A DNA stretch of 64,000 nucleotides from Clostridium pasteurianum DSM 525 = ATCC 6013 (GCF_000807255.1 NZ_CP009268.1:1084384-1148383), one strand, 5' to 3'; positions 53,749-63,800 are shown, numbered from the stretch's first letter. Program-made: numbers and translations. The notes: generated by a model from the letters alone, not told the origin.

Positions 53749-54162
53749 TTAATCTTCATAAATGAAGAATTTTTGAAGGCAAAAGTTTCTAAATTCCTCT
53801 AATTTGCTTATACCTTCAGGATTATTGGATTCTAAAGAAATTATTAAATCGCTTCCATCATCTGAAGCAGGATATAAAGACATTTCTACATTGGAATTGA
53901 AAAGTTTTTTCTCAGTATCAGAATTATCATAATTATTGAAAATTATTTTTACCCCAATATTATCACTGGCATAACCATATACATAGTGTTCTTTTTTCTT
54001 TGTTATTATATAAAAAGTTTCATTCATCTTATGAAGTATGTTCATAATTCCATTAATAATATAGTGTTCATCAGATTTATCTATTACTCCTAAAAGTTTC
54101 CTCGTTTCCTCAATGGATTGATACTCTTTTCCTTGCACAGGTTTTATAAACAATTTTTTCAT
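53749..54162 (-). CDS. Conserved-looking hypothetical protein
   Basis: A 137-aa soluble protein with mixed helix and strand and no membrane helix or signal peptide. No motif is recognised. Visible segments are an N-terminal KPVQGKEYQSIEETRKLLG, a Tyr-rich middle and a helical C-terminus. The start is the ATG at 54162 following AAGGAGTG. Codon use looks ordinary and the gene has its own terminator, so it is likely real. Confidence 0.65.
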   Translation of the reverse strand: MKKLFIKPVQGKEYQSIEETRKLLGVIDKSDEHYIINGIMNILHKMNETFYIITKKKEHYVYGYASDNIGVKIIFNNYDNSDTEKKLFNSNVEMSLYPASDDGSDLIISLESNNPEGISKLEEFRNFCLQKFFIYED

Positions 54163-54504
54163 CACAACACACTCCTTACAACAAATATTTTATAGAACGC
54201 AGATACATTGTAAAAACCTTTACATATATAATATTCTACATGAAAATTTAAAATCCTTCTAATTTCAGATTTTTATTAATTAATCTTATTAAAAGAAACG
54301 TCATTTTTAATATATTAATTATATTTGTAAATTATGACTTTAAAACATAGATTTTTATAAATATAATAAAATCTATGCTTTGAAGAAATTTTACTAATAT
54401 TAAGATGCTTTTGTTTTAAATTCCATATTAGACTATAAGTACCTGTATAGTATTATCTAAATTACACAATATACTAACAACTACTAAGGAAAGGAGAGAT
54501 ATAT

Positions 54505-54705
54505 ATGGCAAGCAGAAGTAGTAATAGACTTGTAGTTCCAGAAGCAAAAGAAGCTTTAAACCAGTTTAAATTGGAAGCTGCTAAGGAAGTTGGAACTCCA
54601 TTAACTAATGGCTATAATGGGGACCTTACTTCAAGACAGAATGGTTCTGTTGGTGGTCAAATGGTTAAGAAAATGGTTGAAGACTATGAAAACCGTATAA
54701 AATAG
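54505..54705 (+). CDS. Alpha/beta-type small acid-soluble spore protein (SASP)
   Basis: A 66-aa DNA-binding protein that coats spore DNA and shields it from UV and heat; it is degraded at germination. Both family signatures are present: KLEAAKEVGTPL (with the GPR protease site region just before it, FKLEAAKE) and NGDLTSRQNGSVGGQMVKKM. GGAAAGGAG lies ten bases before the ATG. Probably controlled by forespore sigma G; the promoter was not defined here. Confidence 0.93.
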   Translation: MASRSSNRLVVPEAKEALNQFKLEAAKEVGTPLTNGYNGDLTSRQNGSVGGQMVKKMVEDYENRIK

Positions 54706-54792
54706 TTTTATAGTATTTAACCTTTAACCTTACTGTGTAAAGTTCTCTAACCTATTAAGTAGAGAGCAATTAACATTCATAGTATAAAAATC

Positions 54793-54830
54793 CTATTGGC
54801 ACATAAGCTTAAGCTTATGTGCCATATTTG
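54793..54830. terminator. Bidirectional terminator after SASP
   Basis: TGGCACATAAGCTT and AAGCTTATGTGCCA form a perfect 14-bp stem with no loop, then ATATTTGG and later a run of T. It lies between convergent genes. Confidence 0.7.
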
Positions 54831-54857
54831 GTTTTTCAAAGTATAGCTATAAATGAT

Positions 54858-55772
54858 CTATAGGTTTTTTTTCGATTCCATATAAAGTACTTTTATAAAT
54901 TTTTTCGTATTTATTCGAATGTGAGAGTTGAGTATTTCGTTTTCCAGTTCCATCATCTTCTTTCTAACCTCTGTAAAGTCAAAAAATTTGGAAGCATAAT
55001 CTTCAAATTTGGGATTGGAATAATCCGTAAGACCTAAAGAGGCAATGTGGGTTAGTCCCTGCAATATGGCTCGGCGTACCCTCTGTTCAGAAGCTTTGAT
55101 TTCCTTCTTCAAATCTATTTCTTTATGAGACTTTCCCAGTCTTTTTTTTGATATGTTTATAAATAGATTTTTTAATGAAGGAAACTCATATTCGTTAGAA
55201 TTATTTTTGTCTAATTCAATTATGTATTGAAGCATGTCAAGAATATCTTTGCTGCCGCTTTCTGTGATCATGCCAAGATCAGTTAATATAAATTCTGCAG
55301 ATTCCAAGATAGTATTTTTAAATACAGGTTTTTCTTCAGAAGATCTAGATTTATTGAGGCCTAGAAGACTAAGAGTTTTCTGTATGTCACTTATAGATTT
55401 TTCAAGTTTTATATTTGATATAACTTTTTCTATAACTTTTATTACTTCCAATCGGTTGATTGGTTTTGTTATATAGTATTCTATACCTAGATTATAAGCT
55501 TCACCAATTATTTTTTTATCTTCTACCTGTGAAAGCATTATAATTTTAAAAGCTAGAGGCTTTCCAAAATCTTTTACAGTATGTATTCCGTCTTTAATGG
55601 GCATAAGCAGATCTATAATGAGGATATCTACTTTTTTAAAATTAAGCATTCCAATATCTATGAGGGCTCCATCTTCAGCTTGACCTACTACATTTCCAAG
55701 ATCGTAATCTTCGATAATTTCTGATATCATGGAACGAATAGCCTCATCGTCATCAACAATAAAAAAATTCAT
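54858..55772 (-). CDS. YcbB-family response regulator
   Basis: A 304-aa regulator: receiver domain (VDDDE, phospho-Asp in ILIIDLLMP, Lys in ITKPIN) followed by a YcbB-type C-terminal domain (about residues 150-300). The latter has ILTDLGMITESGSKDIL and ASEQRVRRAILQGLTHIASLGL, and is the GlnL-like output domain of B. subtilis. It is preceded by its kinase with a four-base gap. It probably controls the divergent glutamate/dicarboxylate symporter at 57546. Confidence 0.88.
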   Translation of the reverse strand: MNFFIVDDDEAIRSMISEIIEDYDLGNVVGQAEDGALIDIGMLNFKKVDILIIDLLMPIKDGIHTVKDFGKPLAFKIIMLSQVEDKKIIGEAYNLGIEYYITKPINRLEVIKVIEKVISNIKLEKSISDIQKTLSLLGLNKSRSSEEKPVFKNTILESAEFILTDLGMITESGSKDILDMLQYIIELDKNNSNEYEFPSLKNLFINISKKRLGKSHKEIDLKKEIKASEQRVRRAILQGLTHIASLGLTDYSNPKFEDYASKFFDFTEVRKKMMELENEILNSHIRINTKKFIKVLYMESKKNL

Positions 55773-55776
55773 TATA

Positions 55777-57057
55777 TCATCCTTTCTTCACTAAACTCTC
55801 AAGGGGCAGCTTTAACATAAAAGATGTACTTCTTATTTCTGTGCTACTTTCTATTTCTATAGATCCCCCCAGATTTTTTACCAGATTTTTTACATAGGGA
55901 AGTCCCATACCGGTAGATGAATTGCCATATTCATCGTATTTTGTAGTGTAACCTGGTTTAAAAATTAAATCTAATTTTTTCTTTGGAATGCCACCGGCAT
56001 TATCCTGTACCTTAAATTCTATATAATCTTTATTTTTAGAAACAGTGATGTTTATAATTCCATGAGCTTTAATTGCTTCTACAGAATTTGATACTAAATT
56101 GTTAATAAGAGAAAGAGTGGTATAAACATGAAGCATGGGTATATCATCTTTTATATCAATATTAAAATTTATGCTCTTATCTAATGAATAGGCATATTTT
56201 CTGTTCCCATTTATAATAATATCTCCTATTTCAGATATAGTCATATAATCCGCAGGGTTTTCAGTGGAAATCATTTTCGATATACCAGAGTATATTCTTT
56301 GATTATCTTTTTTTATATCATGGACTTCACCGGCAATAACTAATATTTTTTTTGATAGTTCTTTTTTACTCAATTTGAAATCTTCACTTTGCATATCCCT
56401 GTATAAATTATAACAGTTTCTCGTTATATTTTCTGCATCTTGAAGAGATTTTTTCAGTGCAACAGATTCCTCATATAAATTAGATATCAGTGATATAATA
56501 TGACTGTTTTGTCTTTGCTTATGTTCTACTTCTAGTTCTGCTTCATGAAGTTTAAGCATACTGAAAATTCCAAGTACAAAAACACTTCTGATGAGGGCTA
56601 ATAGTATTATTTGACTTATGATTACTGTATTTATATTATTGCCTAGAATAAAATATCTTAATATAAGTTCTATAATGTTTGAACATATTTCTATGAAGGT
56701 AGCTAAGAATATTAGTATAGATAATCGATGCTGATAATTTTTTACTTTTAGCAGATAAAATAAAATAGAGTAAGTAAAATAATAGAAGAATGAGGGAAAG
56801 ATTATTCTAAACGAAGATATAAATTCAAAATTGATGCCTGAATTAAAGTCTAAAAATAGTCTGAAAATAACTACCATAGCACCAACTACTACAGTAGGCA
56901 GAATTACAGGCATCTTTCGAGTCCATAACAAAAAGAAGAAGAAAATAGGTGTACCAATACTTACACGAAAGCTATCGTGAAAGGGAAAAAATTTAAATTC
57001 ACCTGCTAAAGGGATCAATAATACAAATATAACAAATATGTAAAAATTTTTTTTCAA
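55777..57057 (-). CDS. YcbA-like membrane sensor histidine kinase
   Basis: A 426-aa kinase with six to seven N-terminal membrane helices (residues 1-165) and a coiled coil. The phosphorylation region EVHDIKKDNQRIYSG (near residue 230) is of the HPK type found in GlnK/CitA-like kinases. The HATPase domain has NNLVSNSVEAI, DNAGGIP and STGMGLPYVKNLV. TTG start with AAGGAGTG upstream. It works with the YcbB-type regulator and may sense the solute carried by the divergent symporter. Confidence 0.88.
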   Translation of the reverse strand: MKKNFYIFVIFVLLIPLAGEFKFFPFHDSFRVSIGTPIFFFFLLWTRKMPVILPTVVVGAMVVIFRLFLDFNSGINFEFISSFRIIFPSFFYYFTYSILFYLLKVKNYQHRLSILIFLATFIEICSNIIELILRYFILGNNINTVIISQIILLALIRSVFVLGIFSMLKLHEAELEVEHKQRQNSHIISLISNLYEESVALKKSLQDAENITRNCYNLYRDMQSEDFKLSKKELSKKILVIAGEVHDIKKDNQRIYSGISKMISTENPADYMTISEIGDIIINGNRKYAYSLDKSINFNIDIKDDIPMLHVYTTLSLINNLVSNSVEAIKAHGIINITVSKNKDYIEFKVQDNAGGIPKKKLDLIFKPGYTTKYDEYGNSSTGMGLPYVKNLVKNLGGSIEIESSTEIRSTSFMLKLPLESLVKKG

Positions 57058-57545
57058 CTACAGGTCACTCCTTGATCATAGGATTTAATATATTTATAAT
57101 AAATAAAACAATATAAAATTGCAATAAAACTTGAATATATTTTTGATAAATGCAGGTTTTGTTGTAATTCTCATAAAAACAATTTCTAGTCTTTGTGGAT
57201 CTATATAATTAATATTGTAAAGTTTATTACAAAGTTGAAAAAAATCACTGAAGAGAGTAAATGGTAAGTAAAATTATATTGAAAAAGGAATGTCAATATT
57301 TATGACTAAAGCAGGCATATTATAAGAATTAATTTAATGTAAATAAATTCTTATATGTGAAATAAATTTATATAATACTTATAATTATTAAAATTTATTA
57401 GATGTTTTTTATTAATTTATTATATTAAAATGTTATTTTTTGTAGGATTTTGTAGTGCACATTATACAATAAAAAGCGGTCTAATAAATAATAGAAAAAA
57501 ATATTTTAAATAATGAATATAATACATACGAGAAAGGTGAATAAA

Positions 57546-58823
57546 ATGAAAAAGCTTAAATTTAGTTTAGCAGTACAAATTCTTATTGGATTAGTACTGG
57601 GTATTGCAGTAGGAGCTATTTTTTATGGAAATCCGAGAGTAGAAACTTATCTGCAGCCTATAGGAACTATATTTCTTAACCTTATAAAGATGATAGTTAT
57701 ACCTATTGTTTTTTCATCATTGGTAGTTGGAGTTGCCGGTGTAGGAGATATTAAAAAACTAGGCAGACTTGGTGGAAAGACTATTATATATTTTGAACTA
57801 ATAACTACTATTGCTATTATTTTAGGAGTTATGGTTGCAAATATATTTCATCCAGGAAGTGGTGTAAATATTCATGAACTTTCAAAGGTAAGCATAAAGA
57901 GCTATGTTAATACGGCTCAAACAACTCACCATAGTATTGCGGATACTTTTGTAAATATTGTTCCAAGTAATTTCTTCGAAGCACTTTCTACGGGAAATCT
58001 GTTGCCAATTATATTCTTTTCAGTTATGTTTGGATTAGGTGTAGCTGCTATCGGAGAAAAGGGAAAACCTGTATTAAACCTCTGTCAAGGTATTTCAGAT
58101 GCTATGTTTTGGGTAACTAATCAAGTAATGAAAACAGCACCTTTTGGTGTATTTGCTCTCATTGGAGTTACAATATCTAAATTTGGACTTGCATCTTTGA
58201 TACCATTGGTGAAATTGGTTATAACTACTTATGGTACAATGATATTCTTTATACTAGTTGTACTTGGAATTGTGGCAAAAATAGCAGGGACAAGCATCTT
58301 TAAGATGATTAGAATACTAAAAGATGAAATAATTCTTGCCTATACTACAGCAAGTTCAGAAGCAGTTTTGCCAAAGATAATGGATAAGATGGAAAAGTTC
58401 GGATGTTCAAAGGCAATTAGTGCTTTTGTTATTCCTACAGGATATTCTTTTAATCTAGATGGATCCACTTTATACCAATCCATAACAGCACTATTTATTG
58501 CACAAATATACGGAATTCATATGTCACTTCCTCAGCAAATCAATTTAATTATTGTACTGCTTATAGCTTCAAAGGGAATGGCAGGAGTTCCAGGGGCTTC
58601 TTTTGTAGTTTTGCTTGCAACATTGGGTTCTGCAGGTATTCCAATAGAAGGAGTTGCATTTATAGCTGGAATCGATCGTATTCTTGATATGGCTAGAACT
58701 GTAGTGAATGTATTAGGCAATTCTCTGGCAGCAGTAGCTATATCAAAATGGGAAGGAAAATATAATTCCATAAAGGGACAAGAATATTTTGAAAGCATAA
58801 ATAGAGCTAAGAAGATTGCTTAG
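57546..58823 (+). CDS. Glutamate/dicarboxylate:cation symporter (GltP/DctA family)
   Basis: A 425-aa transporter with eight helices and two re-entrant loops. Family features are LIKMIVIPIVFSSLVVGV near residue 50, TTASSEAVLPKIMDKME (first re-entrant loop; the usual SSSE is ASSE) and the AFVIPTGYSFNLDGSTLYQS motif. It takes up glutamate, aspartate or C4-dicarboxylates. The start is the ATG at 57546 after GAAAGGTG. It is divergent from its likely two-component regulator. Confidence 0.92.
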   Translation: MKKLKFSLAVQILIGLVLGIAVGAIFYGNPRVETYLQPIGTIFLNLIKMIVIPIVFSSLVVGVAGVGDIKKLGRLGGKTIIYFELITTIAIILGVMVANIFHPGSGVNIHELSKVSIKSYVNTAQTTHHSIADTFVNIVPSNFFEALSTGNLLPIIFFSVMFGLGVAAIGEKGKPVLNLCQGISDAMFWVTNQVMKTAPFGVFALIGVTISKFGLASLIPLVKLVITTYGTMIFFILVVLGIVAKIAGTSIFKMIRILKDEIILAYTTASSEAVLPKIMDKMEKFGCSKAISAFVIPTGYSFNLDGSTLYQSITALFIAQIYGIHMSLPQQINLIIVLLIASKGMAGVPGASFVVLLATLGSAGIPIEGVAFIAGIDRILDMARTVVNVLGNSLAAVAISKWEGKYNSIKGQEYFESINRAKKIA

Positions 58824-58862
58824 AAAGATTCTCTAAATTTAATAATAGTATTAATAACTTTA

Positions 58863-58917
58863 AAAGGGGATAATTCACAATATACGTATATGTATTGTGA
58901 ATTATCCCCTTTTTTAA
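58863..58917. terminator. Long perfect terminator after the symporter
   Basis: AAAAGGGGATAATTCACAAT pairs with ATTGTGAATTATCCCCTTTT (about 21 bp) around TATACGTATATGT, then TTTT. Shares the CACAAT/ATTGTG core. Confidence 0.9.
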
Positions 58918-59242
58918 TGTTAAAAAAATATTAACATATTTTTGTATAGCTAAATAAAACACAGATATGTAGTTTATTTAATTATGTTTTAACTAAAAAT
59001 ATCTTTTAAATGAATAATTTTAACTGTAAAATTATGATTAAAACAATTAAAAACCAATAAAAATAATTATAAATAAATATAAGCTATAATTTTTATTTTA
59101 TACTATACTGATGTATAATCGTAAATAATTAATATTAAGATATAAAAATATAAAAGGAAGAACTTTCATATTATTCTATACATAAAGATATTAAATTTTT
59201 ATGTATAGGCATATTAAGTATTATGTAAAAGGGGGAGCTTTA

Positions 59243-59434
59243 ATGGCCGGGCCGTTAATGAAAACTATTGGAATAATATATTTGATAATACAATTATCCA
59301 TAATATTTTTAATAATGTCGGTTTCCAGAAATAATATATACAAAGTTATAAAGATTTTAAGTAAAAATCCACATTTGATGATAATAGTATTAATTGTATC
59401 TATAACCTATAGTATAATTATGATAAAAAAATAA
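59243..59434 (+). CDS. Small membrane protein, unknown
   Basis: A 63-aa peptide with two hydrophobic helices (about residues 5-24 and 41-58) separated by a basic loop (SRNNIYKVIKILSKNP). GGGGGAG lies seven bases before the ATG at 59243. No family recognised. It could be a holin-like or stress peptide, but nothing in the sequence decides this. Confidence 0.6.
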   Translation: MAGPLMKTIGIIYLIIQLSIIFLIMSVSRNNIYKVIKILSKNPHLMIIVLIVSITYSIIMIKK

Positions 59435-59660
59435 AAAGAAATTGCTCTTAATTAAAATAAAAACATCTGTATATTTATCAAATAGATTTTCGCCCAAAAT
59501 TTAATAAAGGTAGAAATTATAATACATTATTCCATGTAATTCATTATTATAAAGTTAAGTTGTTAAATAAATTTATGGTATAATTTCATGAGAGAGTAAT
59601 GTTTCATAATTTTATTTTAAATTTCAATATAATAAAATTAGTTAATTTTTGAGGTGTACT

Positions 59661-60056
59661 ATGAAAAATAAATTAAAAAAAAGATATAATATAGGTGGTA
59701 CGACAGCTTTAAAAAGAACATGGAAAATAAAAAAAGACATTACAGCATTATATTTAGCCTATAAACGGCCAGATGTACCTTTTTATGCAAAACTCATTTC
59801 AATATTAGCATTAGTCTATACTTTAAGCCCTATTGACCTAATAGCTGATTTCATACCTATTGCAGGATATATTGATGACATTATTATATTTCCCCTTGGT
59901 ATTGCACTTTCAATAAAACTAATACCAGAGAAGATTATGAATGAATGTAAACAGCAATCAGAAAATATTTTTAAAGCAGGTAGGCTTAAAAGGTGGATTG
60001 TTAGAGCAATTGCAGTAGTTATTTTCATTATAATAATCAGCTGGATTTTAACCTAA
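59661..60056 (+). CDS. DUF1232 (YkvA-like) membrane protein
   Basis: A 131-aa protein with the DUF1232 core (YTLSPIDLIADFIPIAGYID, residues about 54-73) and a C-terminal helix. Function of the family is unclear. GAGGTG precedes the ATG at 59661. The last codons and the TAA stop lie in the end of a family A repeat (from 60051), so the repeat appears to have set the C-terminus. Confidence 0.85.
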   Translation: MKNKLKKRYNIGGTTALKRTWKIKKDITALYLAYKRPDVPFYAKLISILALVYTLSPIDLIADFIPIAGYIDDIIIFPLGIALSIKLIPEKIMNECKQQSENIFKAGRLKRWIVRAIAVVIFIIIISWILT

Positions 60057-60180
60057 CTAACTTGGCGTAAGTCTCCAACTTTTTCAAGTGGGAGCCCAAC
60101 GCCAAGTAAGCCATGCATTTGCAATTCTAAAATTCAGATGGGATAAAAGAATCCTCACCTGAATTAAGAACTTGCTTCAA
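60051..60180. repeat. Family A repeat (A8, full, no insert) overlapping DUF1232 stop
   Basis: Reverse orientation: CCTAACTAACTTGGCGTAAG, short tip, CAACGCCAAGTAAGCCATG, TTCAGATGGGA-loop-TCACCTGAA, AGAACTTGCTTCAA. It provides the stop codon of the gene before it. Confidence 0.85.
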
Positions 60181-60303
60181 TAAAAATAGTTCATAATTGG
60201 GTATAACTTTTCATAACGCTATAAAACAGTACTAAAGGAGAATAAAAATATAATTTATAATATAATTTATAGTGGATATACTGAATTTGAAAGGTTGATG
60301 TAA

Positions 60304-62250
60304 ATGAAACAAAAGATAATTAAAACAACCTGTACAAGAGATTGTCCAAATACCTGTGGATTGCTGGCTGTAGTTGAAAATAATAGAGTAGTAAAATTAA
60401 CTGGAAATAAAGAACATCCTATTAATGAGGGAAGAAGCTGTATAAAATGCAGTCATTATCTGGAGAGGGTTTATAATAAAGAGAGAGTGCTGCATCCATT
60501 AAAAAAAGTAAATGGGAAATTTAAGCGTATCTCCTGGGAAGAAGCTTTAGATGAAATTGCTGATAAAATGAAAAAAATATGCAAAGTGAAAACGCCAGAA
60601 TCCATACTTTATTATCAGGGGTTTGGTGCCAGAACAGCTCTTAAATTAGTAAATAGAAGATTTTTTAACTTATTAGGCAATACTACAATTACAAAGGGAA
60701 CTATTTGTGGTGGGACAGGCCAAGGTTCTCAAGATTTGGATTTTGGGAATAGGATATCCCATGATCCAAGAGATTATGGCAATAGTAATTCCATGATTTT
60801 GTGGGGAAGAAATCCAGCGGCTACGGGAATTAATCTATTGTCAAGGATGACAAATATAAAAAAGCGGGGAGGCAGAGTAATATTAATTGATCCTGTTAAC
60901 ACGGAAACAGCTCCATTGTGTTCTATGCACATCAAACCAAAGGCGGGGAGTGATTCCTATTTAGCTTTGGCACTATCGAGAATTCTTCATGATGAGGGAG
61001 CGGAAGATAAGGAGTTTTTGAAGGAACACTGTATAAATTATGAAGAGTACAAGAAGATTGTATATTCACATACCGTAGATGAATATTCTGAACTATGCGA
61101 TGTTCCTGTGGAGCAGATTTTAGAGGCAGCAGAGGTGATAAAGCATATGAAACCAACTGCTTTTGTACTTGGTTGGGGATTACATAGGTGGGAATATGCC
61201 CACACAACCCTGAGAGCAATTGATGCACTGGGGGCAGCCGCAGGTTCTATAGGAGTATCTGGAGGAGGAGTAAGTCAGGGCTTTGAGGAATATGCACCCT
61301 ATGATTGGAACATATGGGGAGATCAGCTTCAGCCAAAGAGAAGAAAATTTTATATGCAACTCTTAGGAGAGGAACTTAATAAAGCTGATCCTAAAATAGA
61401 AATAGCGATGATAACTGCAGGAAATCCAGTTTCAATGCTGCCTGATGCTAATGCTGTAAAAAAAGCTCTTTCACAAATTCCATTTTTAGTAGTGGCAGGA
61501 CATTTTTTAGATGATACGGGAATTTTAGCTGATATTTTTCTGCCGGTTACTACATTTTTGGAAGAAAAGGACATAGTAGCAGCTTATGGTCATGATTTTA
61601 TTGGACCATTAAACCAAGCAATATCACCTGTTGGTGAATGTAAATCAGATTTTCATATTTTTATGGAGCTTGGCAAGCGTTTTGATTTTGCAAATGAATA
61701 TGTGAAGCCTTTAGATCAATGGCTGAAAATTATTATGAAGCCAACTATAGAAAGGGGAATATCCTTAGAAGAAATATTCCAGGGGGGAACTAATAATCCA
61801 GAAGCTCCAAAGGTTCCCTATGAAGATAAAAAATTTCCTACACCTACAGGTAAGTTTCAGCTTATGAAAGAATTTGAACTGCCAAAGGGCAGGGATCAGG
61901 ACTATCCATATCAATTAATGTCAATTGCTTCAAGAGAGTGGCTGTGTTCTGAGGTGACCTTAAGTGAACAGAAAGAACTGCTGCCTATGAAGATAAACCA
62001 AGAGGAAGGAATAAAACTTGGATTAAAAGATGGAGACAAATGTATTGTGGAAAATCAGTTTGGATCTATAGAATGTATTGCTAAATTTGATAAAACTCAG
62101 AGAAGAGATTTAGTAGTCATACCAAGAGGCGGCTGGGGTCAGGCTAAACGTAATGTAAATGAGCTTACAAGACCATTGGTTTCAAAAGTAGGAGCTGGTA
62201 CGCCTTATTATGAGACAAGGGTAATTGTGCGAAAAATGTATGGTAGATAG
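60304..62250 (+). CDS. Molybdopterin oxidoreductase (DMSO reductase family)
   Basis: A 648-aa bis-MGD enzyme. The N-terminus has a [4Fe-4S] motif (CTRDCPNTCGLL, then SCIKC); KGTICGGTGQGS near residue 135 may supply the metal ligand Cys. RISWEEALDEIADKM and the C-terminal molybdopterin-binding domain (from about 520) are intact. Relatives include acetylene hydratase, thiosulfate/polysulfide reductase subunits and formate dehydrogenase-like proteins, so the substrate is undecided. No signal peptide or partner subunit is adjacent. The Moco genes at 12-21 kb would supply its cofactor. Confidence 0.85.
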   Translation: MKQKIIKTTCTRDCPNTCGLLAVVENNRVVKLTGNKEHPINEGRSCIKCSHYLERVYNKERVLHPLKKVNGKFKRISWEEALDEIADKMKKICKVKTPESILYYQGFGARTALKLVNRRFFNLLGNTTITKGTICGGTGQGSQDLDFGNRISHDPRDYGNSNSMILWGRNPAATGINLLSRMTNIKKRGGRVILIDPVNTETAPLCSMHIKPKAGSDSYLALALSRILHDEGAEDKEFLKEHCINYEEYKKIVYSHTVDEYSELCDVPVEQILEAAEVIKHMKPTAFVLGWGLHRWEYAHTTLRAIDALGAAAGSIGVSGGGVSQGFEEYAPYDWNIWGDQLQPKRRKFYMQLLGEELNKADPKIEIAMITAGNPVSMLPDANAVKKALSQIPFLVVAGHFLDDTGILADIFLPVTTFLEEKDIVAAYGHDFIGPLNQAISPVGECKSDFHIFMELGKRFDFANEYVKPLDQWLKIIMKPTIERGISLEEIFQGGTNNPEAPKVPYEDKKFPTPTGKFQLMKEFELPKGRDQDYPYQLMSIASREWLCSEVTLSEQKELLPMKINQEEGIKLGLKDGDKCIVENQFGSIECIAKFDKTQRRDLVVIPRGGWGQAKRNVNELTRPLVSKVGAGTPYYETRVIVRKMYGR

Positions 62251-62364
62251 AAATTTGTTTCTAATTATTACTAGATATATATAAAGAACGCACACAGATT
62301 TGATTTACATAAATCCATGTACGTTTCTAATAATATGAATATCTGAAGAACCCTGGTGATAAAT

Positions 62365-62640
62365 TTAAATATCTTCCATTTTTACAACCCGTTTGTGCCA
62401 AACACTTCGCAGCATATCCTTACATATATTGGTGCTTATTCTGATGAGCCAAGCTTTCTCATGTTCATCATCAGCAAATTGTGGACTTTTATACATAAGT
62501 TTTAAAAAGGTTTCTTGCATAGCTTTTTCTGCATCTTCTTTATTACCAAGATAAACCATACAAATTCTAAAAAGCATATTACCGTAAAAACTGTACTTCT
62601 CTGAAAAATTATTGTCTGTCTGCTGTAGTAGTTTGTGCAT
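62365..62640 (-). pseudogene. Truncated ECF-type sigma factor (region 2 only)
   Basis: A 91-codon frame matching sigma-70 region 2 (YLGNKEDAEKAMQETFLKLM and HEKAWLIRISTNICKDML, then a stop). Region 4, which binds the -35 element, is missing, and the DNA downstream shows no sign of it. AGGAGG precedes the ATG at 62640, so it may be translated. A remnant is more likely than a functional sigma factor. Confidence 0.75.
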
Positions 62641-62873
62641 AAAATAAAACCTCCTCTCATACATAACACGAACGGGAATGGAGAATAGTCACATTTTTTT
62701 ATAATTAATCTAAAAATAGATGATATACACCTGTATGATTTATAAATCAAATTTTAAAAATCTATAATACAATTATCTCAGAAAAAGTAATTTATTATAA
62801 GAAGGTAGGTTAAAATATGTGATATAATCTATATTATATTTTAACTAATAATAGTTAAATAGGAGGCTAGAAG

Positions 62874-63632
62874 ATGTTGTATGATGAGGCAGTGAAGGTG
62901 TGGAGAAAAGGGAAAACTAAGGATTTATTAAATAGATTCTTTTTGAAATTTACATATTCTTCAAATAAGATAGAAAACAATGAAACAAGACTTAGGGACG
63001 TTGAAACTGTTTTTAGAGGAGAGAAAGTTACAGATTTCACAGGAAATAAGAAGACAATTAAAGAGATTGAAAACCATAAAAAACTTTGCGGAAATATTAT
63101 AAAATTAGGTGAAGAAAATAGCTCAAAACTTTCCATTGACTTAATTAAAAATTTTCACTATGTTTTAATGAAAGATTGTTTCACAGAAAATTTGTTAAAG
63201 AAAGGTGAAAAACCGGGACAATTTAAAAAAGGTGATTACATAGTTGGATTACATGATGTAGGTGTTAGTCCATTAGAGGTAGAAGAAAATTTAAAGTCAT
63301 TAATTCAAGAAATTAATGATATACAGATAAATGATAATAATGTTTTAAAAGTAGTTAGTTATTTCCATTGTTGGTTTGAGACCATACATCCTTTTGCAGA
63401 TGGCAATGGGAGAGTAGGGAGAATGCTGCTTAACTATCTGCTTATAGGTAATAATCTTCCGCCAATTGTTCTATTTGAGAATGATAGAGAAGAATACTAT
63501 TTAGCATTAGAATATTTCAACGAAACCCAGGAAATAAATAAAATGGTTGATTTTTTAGATAGTCAAGCTTACAAAACATGGATTAAGGATTATAATTTAA
63601 AAGTAAAGAATTTGAAAGACTTTTTGGATTAA
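62874..63632 (+). CDS. Fic-domain protein with N-terminal inhibitory motif
   Basis: A 252-aa Fic protein. The catalytic motif HPFADGNGRVGR begins at His172 and is complete, so AMP transfer to a protein target is likely. An inhibitory motif (S/T)xxxE(G/N) appears at residues 30-35 (SNKIEN), which marks a class II, self-inhibited Fic enzyme; Glu34 would block ATP. GGAGG precedes the ATG. No separate antitoxin is visible. The gene ends at a broken XRE regulator. Confidence 0.88.
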   Translation: MLYDEAVKVWRKGKTKDLLNRFFLKFTYSSNKIENNETRLRDVETVFRGEKVTDFTGNKKTIKEIENHKKLCGNIIKLGEENSSKLSIDLIKNFHYVLMKDCFTENLLKKGEKPGQFKKGDYIVGLHDVGVSPLEVEENLKSLIQEINDIQINDNNVLKVVSYFHCWFETIHPFADGNGRVGRMLLNYLLIGNNLPPIVLFENDREEYYLALEYFNETQEINKMVDFLDSQAYKTWIKDYNLKVKNLKDFLD

Positions 63633-63727
63633 TAGAAACAGGTCAATTTTGTCCAACGGCAAAACTTGCTCTTGTTTTATGTGTTGCATTGGATAAAAAA
63701 TTTGAAGATTTATTTTATTTTGATTAG
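63632..63727 (+). pseudogene. C-terminal remnant of an XRE-family regulator
   Basis: An open stretch with no start codon encodes ETGQFCPTAKLALVLCVALD and then KKFEDLFYFD, the typical end of a short HTH (YgzD-like) regulator. The helix-turn-helix part is missing, so this is the tail of a deleted gene joined to the Fic gene end. Confidence 0.7.
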
Positions 63728-63800
63728 AATTATGGACATAATTTAACTTAACTTATGTTATGGTATAATAAAATCATAATCATAATTGAGGAGAAACAAT

